Below, piece by piece: positions 10,379 to 21,329 of a stretch of 64,000 bases of DNA (the stretch's first letter is position 1; every line of letters begins with the position of its first letter). A program made the translations under genes and the position numbers. A model generated the notes under the pieces. The model did not search any database. It was not told the DNA's origin and saw only the letters and a program-made list of their open reading frames with translations. The stretch is from Aurelia coerulea (taxonomy: Eukaryota > Cnidaria > Scyphozoa > Semaeostomeae > Ulmaridae): the NCBI GenBank assembly GCA_039566865.1, contig CM076952.1, positions 13,164,501-13,228,500 on the forward strand, given 5' to 3'.

Positions 10379-10615
10379 ATGATATTTTTCATAATCGGAA
10401 AAAATATCCTGCAATATAGTCTAAGATCAGTTCGTTACTTTGGAGCAAAATACTGGAATGACATACCTGTGGAGACAAAAAGTTCACCATCTACTTGTAG
10501 TTTTCGTTGTAAACTTAAAACGTTTTCTTTGAAAATAATTACAGATCGTAGAAAGGTCCCCATTCAGCTATTCAGTCTGACGTTCAAAGCCTTCTTCACC
10601 AACAATTATAGGTAA
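10379..10615 (+). pseudogene. C-terminal fragment of a non-LTR retrotransposon ORF2
   Basis: The translation YSLRSVRYFGAKYWNDIP followed by SSPSTCSFRCKLKTF matches the usual end of jockey/CR1-superfamily ORF2 proteins (a 'xxR...GxxxWNxLP' block, then 'F+xxLK'). Everything upstream is gone, so this is a very short LINE tail. Identification rests on this motif alone. Confidence 0.5.
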
Positions 10616-10741
10616 ATTTTCTATAATACGGTAAAAGCTCTATTAAAGGGAATCTGAGTTTATATAAGCCCTTGATAAAAATAACCTTGCAAAGACAATA
10701 GGCAATCACATGTGCCGCACCATATTTGGGTGACTGATCTA

Positions 10742-11737
10742 CGTCAACAGAGCATAGGAATCATTCGTCGTACATAGCCGATTGCTCGTGGCCCATGGCC
10801 GAAACCGCCAAAGCCTCATTTACACGGACCAATCAGGCGGCTAAAAAGCGAAGGAGACAAAAGAAACCCGTGAAGATTTTTCTAAATTTTACCTACCTTC
10901 ATAAAACGCAACCAGGAAAAAAAACTGCTTGAGATTTCCCGAATCTTTTTAAAGCAATCTACTCTCCAGATGTTTGGGAGTAAAAGTTTGGATGCCGGTT
11001 AAAATATCTCCAAGATTGGCGGAGTTATGGCCAGAAACAAACCGATAAGCCACTGAACCTTGAACAATAGAAATTCTGACCGGGAGACAATATTAATAAC
11101 AATAGTGATTGTTGTAAGAACGACCCGAAAACGCCACAATCTGCGTTTTCAATTTTTCTTGCCATTTTCTTTCGCTACATTTTCTTTTATTCAAGATTCA
11201 ACGCCCCTACGGTTTCTATGTGAATTGATAAAGTCCACAAAGGCTTGTTCGCGCATTTCAAGTCATGTGGCAATACTCTAGGGAAGTTTCTGTATGGTAC
11301 TACTTTTTCCATTCATGGCACAAGTTTGCTCGTTGCGAAATAACTTATAAAATTCAAAAGAGGTTTTATCAAGAGGCTTTATCACCTGACTTGCAGTGGC
11401 TTAAACAGGTCTCGACAAGCCTTCGCCGATTTTGTCTATTGGAGAGGCAATAACTCCGCCAATCCTGGAGATATTTTAACCGGCATCCAAACTTGTACTC
11501 CCAAACATCTGGAGAGTAGATTGCTTTAAAAAAATTCGGGAAATCTCAAGCAGTTTTTTGTCCTGGTTGCGTTTTATGAAGGTAGGTAAAATTTAGAAAA
11601 ATCTTCACGGGTTCCTTTTGTCTCCTTCGCTTTTTAGCCGTCTGATTGGTCCGTGAAAATGAGGCTTTGGCGGTTTCGGCCATGGGCCACGATCATTCGG
11701 CTATGTACGACGAAGGATTCCTATGTTCGTCAACAGG
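10742..11737. repeat. Long inverted repeat (~295-bp arms, ~410-bp spacer)
   Basis: The left arm 10742-11036 and the right arm 11450-11737 are reverse complements with scattered differences. Shared blocks include TCGTCGTACATAGCCGA, CCATGGCCGAAACC, AAAATCTTCACGGGTT and CATCTGGAGAGTAGATTGC. This is likely a foldback or long-TIR DNA element. No transposase frame or clear target duplication is seen. Confidence 0.8.
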
Positions 11738-11814
11738 AAATACTGATATCTGATAGGCTAGAATTTGATCGCAAGTGGCTTGAGTCACTTTTATATGCTC
11801 ACATTCCCTTTAAG

Positions 11815-11925
11815 TCACCTCTCTATTCAGCCCTCCTCTCTATTAGGCCCCCCCCCACTTATATCAAATTTCAGAGGTTACCAAAAATTCTCCATTTATT
11901 GAGCTAAATAAGTCTGCATGTTAAT
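11815..11925 (-). repeat. Dispersed repeat, inverted partner of 40935-41045
   Basis: Both sites contain a C-rich run (Gs in the partner) followed by a block with TCTCCATTTATTGAGCTAAA. The partner lies 29 kb away in the opposite orientation. Confidence 0.65.
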
Positions 11926-12600
11926 TGTGATGTGTTTTGAGATGAAACATTGCTGATTTAGGTATTTAACTCGTAAAATTGTATGTTTAAACCACAAGAT
12001 GTGGTAAAAGGACTAAACGTGTCCAAAATCATATAAGCCCTACGGTACTTAACTTAACCAATGATATTAGTAATCTTTAAACAGGGGGTGCTCTCTCCTC
12101 GATTAGCTAAGCTACTGAGAGAGCCTCTCCTTAAGAAATTTCCTTACACTTGTTGTGTAGTATTTTTCTTGTATTAGTTAATTAGTTCCGTATGTTGTAT
12201 TTCATTGTAATTAACTTTTGTCTTTTGCATCGCATGCATTGGAATTTAAAGTAAATGGAACTGAAACTGAAAGGCCCACTCGATAGACCTTAACGAAAAT
12301 CTTAATACCGCGAGAGGGGAAGTAGTAGTCACGGGGATTAGCCGTCGGGAAAGTACCTGCTTGTGGCTTATAGTTACCCTCAGGGTCTTGGGATGACCTC
12401 AAACGGGGAAGTAGTCGACCGTTTGTGACTACCCGAAGTGTAAAGTAGCAGATCATTGTATATGATTACCCTCGCGAAGAAAGTACCAACTTTCGAACAA
12501 GGTGCTTCGAGCAACGCATCTCTCTGAATGCGGCCCTAACCCCCCTCCTTGAACAAATCTATCTGTCCCTTTCAGATTACAGAATAAAAACGTAATAGTT
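11926..12600. other. Probable LINE 3' debris and unassigned sequence
   Basis: A possible stem-loop (GTGCTCTCTCC ... GAGAGAGCCTCTCC, about 12089-12130) is followed by an AT-rich tail. It resembles LINE 3' ends but has no coding sequence attached. From 12270 to 12480 the motif GAAGTAGT recurs loosely. No gene is seen. Confidence 0.3.
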
Positions 12601-13596
12601 AGATTGTAGAAGTATTGTAATCTTTTCTCACCCAGGTTTGATGTTTATAGTTTTGTTGATATTGTCACAACTTCGATGTGTTTGCTTCGCTCTCACGAGG
12701 ATGGAGAAATTAACTCAAAACTGTAGCCTTCAGGCTACGCTCGAAAGGCACCGGGCTCAAATCTTTTAAGTCTTTAAAAAGATGGATGTACAGTTCTATG
12801 ACATTTTTCTTTGAATTGAATGGCTTTAAAGGAACTTATGGTACTTTGCTGTAAATCATTTTTTGATATCTTGATTTGTTTCAAAATGGTGGCAATCTGA
12901 TTATTTTTGAAAAATTTAATGGAAAATTTTGAAAAAGTTTAATTAAATCTTCGTAAATCCTAAACCAATAGAGCAAAAATTATATTACCTTCTAGAAAAC
13001 CATAGTTTATCACAGTCTATCATAACCATAGTCTACCAAATAGTGGCAAGCAGAAATCTGTACCTTTTCTGGTTTAGGATTTAGCAATATACTCTTTCCA
13101 TCACATTTTTCACCGTTTTCAAAATGTGCCGGCATCGTGTGAACGCAGTCTAAGAAACGAATCATCTGACATCCATGAGGGCAATTTTCTGAAAGCCTGA
13201 CTTGTTCGCTCTCATTTGATGCATAGTTTTGCAAAATACTCACGAGAGAATTAGCAAACGAGAAAAGGGCAAGCATCGCTCAAAATGAGGTAGTGCACAG
13301 TAAGTGATCCGAAACAAAAGAAAATTTGCAATAAATACCAAAATATGAAGTTTCAAAATTTGAATTTATTTCATGCCCATATCATCAAGTACACTCTGAA
13401 TGTTTATGAAACACAAAAATTTTTTAAAATTGGACAACGGACAGCCAAGAAAATGATTTTTGAAGTTGGACCTAATTTTTGATTTGTTTACACAGGCACT
13501 TCCAGAATAACGCTGCGGGGACTGAATTTTCATTGCAATATTTCTCTGCTCAGGAAGGTCCGACAATTTTCGTTTTAATCTTATTTCAATCCTCTA
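12601..13596. other. Unassigned AT-rich sequence
   Basis: No supported gene or repeat. The short minus-strand frames here (13010-13276, 13366-13566) lack recognisable motifs. Confidence 0.4.
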
Positions 13597-14553
13597 GGGT
13601 GCCGGCTGTGGTAATCGGACACTTAAGGAAAACTAAATATTTTCATAAGAAACTTTAATCAAAGACAAGAACCGAAAATACCAGGTGAATGGACTGGTAT
13701 ATGGACATATTTTCATGAAATGTTTTGGTTTTTTAGACAACGATGTTTTAGAGACTGATCTTGGCGGTGGTTTTCGGACAGTGGCAGTGGTTTTCGGACT
13801 GTGAGTTGCACAATGCAGAATATGCCAAGAAAATTATTTTTCTGTTTATACTTGGCAAGTATTCCGTCTATAAACTCTTTTGGTTCATTTTTCTTTTTTT
13901 CTATCCTTGAATGCGAAAACAATGGTTCTACTGTTGGTTATCGTTATGGCATTCCAGAGCGCTCTCGGAACACACAAAACACTCTAAAAGCTAGGAGATG
14001 CGTTCGCAAGACGTTGTTTTGATCTCATTACTATTTTCGATTGATGTATGTCTGATATTTATGAATGAAATGTCTGAATCCAAATAACATTCAAATGCGA
14101 CCTTTGTTCATGCTCCCAAACGACTGAATTATTTGGTGTCCGAAAACCACCGCCATGAACTTTTGTGACCATTCGATATGACATCTGCTGTCCTCCTTTC
14201 AATGAAACTGTTTTAAGTCTTTGGCATAATGCTTTGCGTTATTTACATGCTAGACATCCAATTTAAGTGATTGTTTTAAGAATTTTGCTTCTTTCTGGAA
14301 AGGATTCAGAGTTTTGAATCAGGGATGTGATATTCGCAACGACAACTTTTACAATGCCAAGCACAACGAAAGCAACTTCTTTAGCGTGTTTTACATTCAT
14401 GAAGGCTTTTTGTAAATTCGTTTGGTATCTATAATGCTAGCTTTCAGTACCAAGAAATATCCTCTTTGATGGATTTCATTTGTAACGTACTTTTCTGTCA
14501 GTTTTCGCAAGTGTCCGATTACAACCGCCGTCGGATTACCACCGCCGACACCC
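13597..14553. mobile_element. TA-flanked DNA element with GTAATCGGAC box repeats
   Basis: The ends are inverted (GGGTGCCGGCTGTGG on the left, CCGCCGACACCC on the right) and both are flanked by TA (13595-13596, 14554-14555). Boxes such as GTGGTAATCGGACACTT and GGTGGTTTTCGGAC recur near both ends and at about 13760-13800 and 14135. A partial copy is at 35602-35821 and a more diverged piece at about 57985-58220. There is no transposase. Confidence 0.8.
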
Positions 14554-14555
14554 TA

Positions 14556-15478
14556 GTCGTGTACTTTCTTGTAGTCTCAACGTTGATTGGAAATATTTAT
14601 ATTTTGGTTCATTTTTATGTAATTCATAATGGTGGAAATTTGCAAAATTCAGATCTTTAAAAATCATTTTGAAAATTCAACAGTTGAAATGTAAAAATTG
14701 GGGAAGAACATATTTACCAAAAAAACTAAAAAATTAAAGCCACTATTTGTGCAAGCTTCTACCAAAGGAATTGTTCTAAATCGTACTCAAAAAAGAATTA
14801 TGGTCATTCTTATTTTTGTGGTACAACGGAGACTTTTTTAAATGTTTTCTGCCATAAAAATACATCAACGCCTGCTAAAGCCTTCTAAACTGACTTGACT
14901 CCATCTCTTTGATATAGAGTCATGCAATTTAACCCTCAGAAAGCTTGTGAATTTATTGTTATAAATAGATCACTGTTTTCAAGCATTTTTATTTGTCACA
15001 TCAGCAGAAAACGACCAAAACGTGTATTTTTTAATGATAACTACCACGAATAAGGGACTTTAAGACTTTATCAGTGTAAAAATTATTATTAGCATGATGA
15101 AGGTGACTGATTCTCATCGCTTTAAGGTCTCTTCTAGCCCCAAATTTGTGGTTTTGGTTATGATGGAAAACACGTTTTTGACTCGCAGAGTTTACGAAAT
15201 GGGTCAATGGGGTTAAACGGGAAAATTCTCGTCTCCTGCTTTGTGTGATGATCACGTGATGAGATTATTGTATCATGGCACGAAGGTTGATATGAGCTTT
15301 GCAAACAATGCGAGGGCAGTTTTGTCAAGCCTACGTGATACATCATAGGGCGCATGACATATAAAGGAAGCTTATGACCTGAGTGAAATTTTTTAATTTT
15401 GAATGATGGTCATGGATCTGATGATTGATGAGAGAAACAATGGATGAGAGAAATGACGAAATCATTGGACGAAAGGGC
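14556..15478. other. Unassigned AT-rich sequence
   Basis: No gene, RNA or repeat is recognised. Confidence 0.4.
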
Positions 15479-15703
15479 TACAATCTCTTACAAAAGTGTT
15501 GGACCCCTATTGAAAAATTCGAATTTTTGTCCCCTTCCCCCCGTTTCAATGTTGATTGCCTGGCAAAGAGGTGTTTTTCATGCAATTCCACCAAAAGAAT
15601 GATTCACCAATGCAAGCAACATTGAAATGGGGGGAGGGGGGACAATATTTCCGAAAAACGTAGATTTTCGTAGGGGTCCAACACTTTTTCAAGAGATTGC
15701 AGA
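15479..15703. repeat. Foldback element (~85-bp arms)
   Basis: The left arm starts CTACAATCTCTTACAAAAGT and the right arm ends CTTTTTCAAGAGATTGCAG. The arms share GTGTTGGACCCCTA and a run CCCCTTCCCCCC / GGGGGGAGGGGGG beside CAACATTGAAA. It is a compact hairpin-forming, MITE-like unit. Confidence 0.8.
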
Positions 15704-15876
15704 CTGATTACAAGTTCGTAGTTATTGCTATTGATAGGCTGATGGACGCTACAACCAGCTTGAGCTAAAAATATATATTGCTGTTGTTGTTGTCATTGCT
15801 ATTGTTGTTGCTACAACTGGGACTATTTAGTGAGTCTACGAAAGGGCTAAGTCAGCCCTAAGTTGCTGGTCGGTTG

Positions 15877-15990
15877 TAGACTTATGACATTTCGTCCCTT
15901 GTTTCCCTGCGTTCTTTGATTTGCAGATATCACTTGCTCAATAGGGACTCATATCATTACTCTTATAAAATGGGCCTCCTGTGTCAAAAT
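15877..15990 (+). repeat. Inverted repeat partner of 20745-20857
   Basis: The block from ACTTATGACATTTCGTCCC to ATATCATTACTCTTATAAA is repeated in reverse complement about 4.8 kb away with only a few mismatches. The interval between holds a LINE relic and the element at 19307-20493. The pair may be the ends of one large element or two independent insertions. Confidence 0.7.
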
Positions 15991-16004
15991 GGCCTAAACT
16001 AGCG

Positions 16005-16175
16005 GGAATTCTCGTACCAGGACCACCGAGAGGGGGGGCCCGGGCCCCATAAAATGAAGCTTTGTTTGTCCATTGTATGTTGGTAATGATATCATCGAGC
16101 TGGGCCCCGCAAGGGGCCCCAGCAAAATCAAGTTTTCTTCCTGTCCATTGCACTTTGAAATGATATCACGGGCCT
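16005..16175 (+). repeat. Two imperfect tandem units rich in GGGCCCC
   Basis: Two ~70-bp units each contain a GGGCCCC block, an AAAAT(G/C)AAG segment, TGTCCATTG and AATGATATCA. Confidence 0.6.
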
Positions 16176-16900
16176 CAGTTCATTTCATTTGCAATAAACT
16201 TTGTGTTGTGCTGTAAATTTCTGGCTGAATGTAAAAATGAAATGCACAGGAGTCGGACTGGAGTTTAACTACAATCTCCTCGCTGTTATGCTGCTACCTT
16301 GAATGCAGTTATCTCCTGTATTTGGAAGTAATGCGTTATTTCATTCCGAAGTTGTTTCGTTAAATCGTATTGAGGAAAAGCGACAAGTACTATTGCTCAT
16401 GCCATCACTGATGTTTTTGAATAAATAAACTCTGTCAGAAAGTTACTACTTTTCTGTTTACATTCTTCAGGCCCCTTCGGAAGAGCTATCATTTCTGATA
16501 TTATGCAATTCAAAAATAATCTATATCCTCGTGAAATTGAGTTAATTGACGTCCTATTTTCAAAATTTCCGGGAAAGACTCCCATCAGCCGCGATCCTTT
16601 GCTTCTTTAAATGGCAGATTCTCCAAAAATGGTGCGTTTTCCATCAATCTAAGGGCGTGGTTGTAAAAATTTTCCCGGGGGGCAAGCCCCCGGACCCCAT
16701 TTTTGCTCGCTATGCTCACATCGGCTAATAACGTGAAATGCTTTAAAGGCACAAGAAGTCTGACTTTCACTCCATGATTGTGACTGTAGTTAAAAGTAGT
16801 TTCATTAAGAGAGGCCCCAGGATAATTACTTATCGTGACCAGCAAATTTGACCCATTGAGATTTAAAGAGGATCTTAGAGAACCCCATCTGTTCGAGCGA
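16176..16900. other. Unassigned sequence
   Basis: No gene or recognised repeat. The sequence is moderately GC-variable, with a GGGGGGCAAGCCCCC patch near 16680. Confidence 0.4.
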
Positions 16901-16904
16901 ATGA

Positions 16905-18895
16905 TGGCCCATTTATGACGACAGCACTAAGAAAGGCAATTTCAGAAATGTATATTGCAAAGTCCGCACAATTAACAATTTGAAAGCCTTTAAAAAGCAA
17001 AGAAATAGATGTGTTAAGATATTGCGACAAGCTAAAAAGGATTACTATAAGGATCTTGACATTAAGGACTTGACCGATAATAGGAAGTTCTGGAAAACAG
17101 TAAAACCTCTATTCAATGAAAAAGTCAAGACCTCTTCAACCTAATATATTGAATGAATATTTCAGTAATGTTACAAAATCCTTGAATATTACAGAAAACA
17201 ATGAAAATATATTGCCTGTTAATGGAATCTCGGATCCAGTTGCTGCTGCCATCGAAAAATACCGTTCTCACCCTAGTGTACTTTTGATAAAAAGCCACTG
17301 TGAAGATGTCGTGGCTTTCAGTTTCAGAAGGGCTTCAGCTGTTGAAGTTCTTGAGCAAGTTGATAATCTCAATATTAAGAAGGCCTCACCTATTAGCAGT
17401 ATCCCAGCTAAGATAATTAAAGATAATGTTGACATAGTTGCCTCCCACCTGCTAGACCTCTTCAATAAAAGTGTGGACGAAAATTCTTTTCCCGATGAAC
17501 TGAAAGACGGTGATATTAGTGCGCTTTTCAAGAATAGTGACTCATTCCACAAAAAGAACTATAGACCAATAACAGTATTACCTTCAGTCTCCAAAGTTTT
17601 TGAGAGACTTTTGACAAATCAAATGCTACCTTTTGTTAATAAGTTTCTATCGCCTAGCCTTTGCGCCTATCGACAGGGTTACAATACCCAGCATGCTTTG
17701 CTGAAATTGGTGGAGACTTGTAAGAAAACCTTAGACAATAAAGGTTTTGTTGGAGCGTCCTTATGGACTTATCCAAGGCTTTAGCCTCTTGCTTGCATTG
17801 AACGCATACGGAAGTAAAAATGCAATACAGATGGTGTACAGTTATCTACAACAACGAGTCAAAATAAATGGTTCATTCAGCTCTTGGAAAGAAATGAGGT
17901 GTTCCCCAAGGATCAGTTCTGGGGCCTCTCCTCTTTAATATATTTATCAATGATATTTTCCTTTTGTTGAATGAGAGGTAGCAGACGATACGACAATTTA
18001 CTGTTCTCATCAAGAGTTACGGGAAGTTATTTTAAGGCTAGAAAAGGACTACTGAACTAAGCAAATGGTTTGAACAAAACTGTATGAAATTAAACGAGGA
18101 GAAATGCCATCTCCTTGTACTTGGCGAGAAAGAAACTGAAATGTCAATAAAATCTGTCATTAAAGAGAGTAAAGAAGAAAAATTGCTGGGCGTTGTAATT
18201 CTAAATTTTAAGCAACACGTGAAAATGGTGTGCACAAAAGCAACGCTACATGCTCTGCAAGGGCCTCAACGTATATGCCAGAAGAAAAAATTAAGATTTC
18301 AGGGCTTTCGTAATGTCACAGTTTAGCTACTGTCCATTGATATGGATATTTCACGATAGACGAGTAACGCAAAAATTAACTCTATTCACGAAAGAGCATT
18401 CGAATAGCGTATCATGATCGGACCTCCAGTTTTGAAGAACTGTACAGACCATTCAGTCTCCATTCATCAACGAAATCTACAGTTGCTTGTCACTGAAATT
18501 TACCGAACAAGAATGTATTTAAATCCTTGTTTTATGAGAGAAATTTTCGCGGAGAGAGAAATACATTACAACTTAAGAGTTACGAGCAACATCTATGCAC
18601 GCAAACCTAGGACTACAGCCTATGGGCTAGAAACTGTGAGCTTCCTGGGGCAAAATCTCTGGCAATTTGCCATTGCATATAAAAAAGTCCCGATCTGTAG
18701 GGAATTTTAAAAGGGAAATTAAGTTTTGGAATTTTTCATGCAACTGTAGATTATGTAAGGATTTTATTGTAAATTTAGGTTATATTTAGGTTGATTATAA
18801 TTATTATACATCTTTTGTATCGATAATGGTTGGCATTAATTAGCCTAGTGCTATATACCACGCCAACCTTAAAGAAATTAATTATTATTATTATA
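16905..18895 (+). pseudogene. Degenerate CR1/L2-like LINE ORF2 with 3' UTR
   Basis: The remnant begins in the linker upstream of the reverse transcriptase (FMTTALRKAI, then RQAKKDYYKDL and NRKFWKTVKPLF). The reverse transcriptase follows in 17116-17784 (NYRPITVLPSVSKVFERLL). The DLSKAF box (about 17765) is present, but a frameshift breaks the frame there. GVPQGS and ADDT are recoverable only across frames (about 17900-17990). Near the end come MKLNEEKCHLLVLG (18084) and SIHQRNLQLLVTEIY with RKPRTTAYG (18400-18710). The 3' UTR ends in a hairpin (18829-18867) and a short (ATT)n. It has many frameshifts and stops, so it is inactive. It is the same family as 46686-48960. Confidence 0.8.
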
Positions 18896-19306
18896 GCCCC
18901 CCATATGAATTTCGTTCCACAACAGGCTTGGTTCTGACCGTGCATTACATCAGGATTCATTGCGTTGCATTTTGGTCTCAAAATCCGATAAAAATATTCA
19001 TGATTTTCACGTTCTGGACATTCACGAAATTTCCAAATTGTGCGCTCAATGTGCGCTCTTTGTAGACTCATTCCAAAAGTCCCTTGTTTCGCTCCCCCGG
19101 CTGACTTGCAACTACAACTGTAGCGATAACAAAAACAAAAACAAGGAAAAGGTAGAGGGACTTATGTAATGAGTCTACGCTGTTGGTGCCAGTGTCAAGC
19201 AAGGGCCCGCATCCACTAGTTGCCCCGGGGCCCGCCCTCGCTCTCAGCGGCCCTGTCTCGTACACTCAACAAAATGGCTTCAAAGTCTGGTTTAAAGTGC
19301 TTCAAC
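18896..19306. other. Unassigned sequence
   Basis: No gene is recognised. A GC-rich patch (about 19200-19260) with GGGCCCGC blocks is the only notable feature. Confidence 0.4.
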
Positions 19307-20493
19307 CCCGGGGGGGGGGGTACACCCATACTTGACCAGACGGGATGTGCCGCTCAACAGGGTGTCCTGTTATTTTCTTATTTATTTATTTTTTTTTCTT
19401 ATTTTATAATATTTATACAGGGTAAAACATTCAGTTATACTATTTTACAATGTACCCTGTTAAAAAACTTACAAACGAAAAGAAACTATCTAAATTTACA
19501 CGTAAATCTAAAATAAAACTACAATCAATTTGATCTATACAGCTATTAGCAAAGTGTATAAAAATTGTAGATATGATCATGCATATGCTAGATATGATAT
19601 GAGAGAGAATTAGCTAAATGCAAGGTTTGCTATGCTTTTTTTTAAAGTTTTCAATGTCGGGGACAATTTTGATTCTAGGCTGAGACAATTCCACATTGTC
19701 GCGCCTTTATATGAGAAGCATTTTAGGCCATTTGCAGATTTTCGCATGGGAATTTCTAAATCAGATCTAGTATTGCGTAATTATCTCTTACATGTATCCG
19801 AGAGTCTTGAGAACATTTCTGTAAGGTAAGTGGGAGCCAGATCATTGATAGATTTGTATACCATACTCAAGGTCTCCATTTGAATAATTTCACTAATAGT
19901 GTGCCATCCAAGTTTCTTGATGATAGGCTTTGCAGAAGCATCATATCTACTGTTAGTAACTATTCTTGCAGCCCGATTTTGAAGTTTTTGTAGTTCGTTT
20001 ATTGCTGTGGAGCCACAGCTTCCCCATACAGGGCAGCAATATCTAAAATATGTTTCTACAAGACTTTTATACATGCTTTGTATTGCGAGAAGAGGGAGAT
20101 ACTTTTTGGAGTATTTCAACATCCCTATTCCTCTAGAAACTTTTTTCTTGATGGTAGAAATTTGTTCTTTCCAGTTCAAATGTTGATCAACCATTACTCC
20201 CAGATATTTTGCCTGCTTTATGATAGAAACAGTTTCTTCCCCTGCGGTAAAAATTATGCAGCAGGGCGTCCTTTTCTAACGAAAATTATGCGACAGGGTA
20301 TTATAATAGGTAAAAAAATTATGCGACAGGGTATCACAAGCAAAAATTGCGTTCTACACTGTATTTGAGAGGCAAAATTTTTATGCGACAGGGTATACTT
20401 TTGGCCTATTTTTTATGCGACAGGGTGCATGGTGTGGAGAGGTTTTTCGCACACCCCCGTCACTTTCCTAGCCAAGTACCCCCTCCCCCTCGG
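19307..20493. mobile_element. CCCGG-ended element with 8-bp target duplication, box family member 1
   Basis: The 8-bp duplication GCTTCAAC lies at 19299-19306 and 20494-20501. The ends are a G-run with GGGTAC on the left (CCCGGGG...) and the mirror GTACCCCCTCCCCCT on the right. The left interior GATGTGCCGCTCAACAGGGT closely matches the element at 51521-51910. Five boxes of ATGCGACAGGGTAT type occur near 20258, 20288, 20320, 20381 and 20412. A LINE tail (19385-20240) has inserted and split the element, whose own sequence is about 340 bp. Confidence 0.75.
19385..20240 (-). pseudogene. 5'-truncated LINE ORF2 tail inserted in the CCCGG element
   Basis: The minus-strand frame 20194-19781 encodes the thumb and C-terminal region (VSRGIGMLKYSKKYLP, YFRYCCPVWG, LQNRAARIVTN), very close to the intact LINE at 26343-29201. 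After a frameshift near 19790 the end continues (FSYKGATMWN). The 3' UTR carries the same stem-loop as the intact LINE (ACAGGGT...ACCCTGT, 19417-19460) and ends in an AT-rich tail with AATAAATAAATAA. It is a dead-on-arrival insertion of the intact element's family. Confidence 0.85.
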
Positions 20494-20744
20494 GCTTCAA
20501 CATTTAAATGCAAACTTGCAGTACAAAGAATAATGTTTTCCAGACGTACTCATAGCAAAATACATACCTTTCAAGCAGTAATCTTCCTCTGTAGAAACAA
20601 AATAGATCCATCGCAGCTACGAGAACTCTAGGCCGTATCAACCGTTTTTGTACGCAACAACAACAACTGTAATAGCGCCTCATTATTGTTCGAAAACTAA
20701 ATTCTAGCAATTTGATTGGTCAATACGGATCCACACCATATTGG

Positions 20745-20857
20745 CCTAAGTGGCCACACTTTATAAGAGTAATGATATGAGTTCCTATTGAGCAAGTGAT
20801 ATCTGCAAATCAAAGAACGCAGGGAACAAGGGACGAAATGTCATAAGTCTAGGTCGA
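20745..20857 (-). repeat. Inverted repeat partner of 15877-15990
   Basis: This is the reverse complement of 15877-15990 with a few substitutions; see that entry. Confidence 0.7.
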
Positions 20858-21329
20858 TTGCACGGTCGCTTGTAACAGCCAATAGGCTGTTTTAGCAACA
20901 AGGCGCGGACGTCTTCGAAGACGGGGACGCTCAGAGGTTTTTGGAGCATTCCAATTTTCCAGCCTTTTTATCTCCAAAAGCTGCTCATAAAGAGGAATAC
21001 TCCTTGAAAGTAGTTTGTGTTCTCGTGTCTCCATTCGTTATGAATATGCACACATAGTTTTTACTTTCCAAATCGACGTTCTATTTTTAGTGAGCGGCCT
21101 TCAAAAGTACACTTTTCAGGTTGTCGATTTCATAACAGAACTTACAAAAAGCCCCAGGAGATTCACAAAATCTTTGAAGTTGATTTCGCTTTGTAAATTA
21201 CATCGTTGAACAAAAGAAGTCTCCCAGCGTCTTCTCGGCTCACGTCTTCTTGCTAAAATAGCCTAATCAAGGAAGCAGCTACTTCGAGCCTATATGTTCC
21301 AAATCGCGAAATATTCCAAAGCCGGGATT
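20858..21329. other. Unassigned sequence upstream of a LINE
   Basis: No gene or repeat is recognised. The LINE sequence begins somewhere near 21310-21340, marking its truncated 5' end. Confidence 0.4.
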
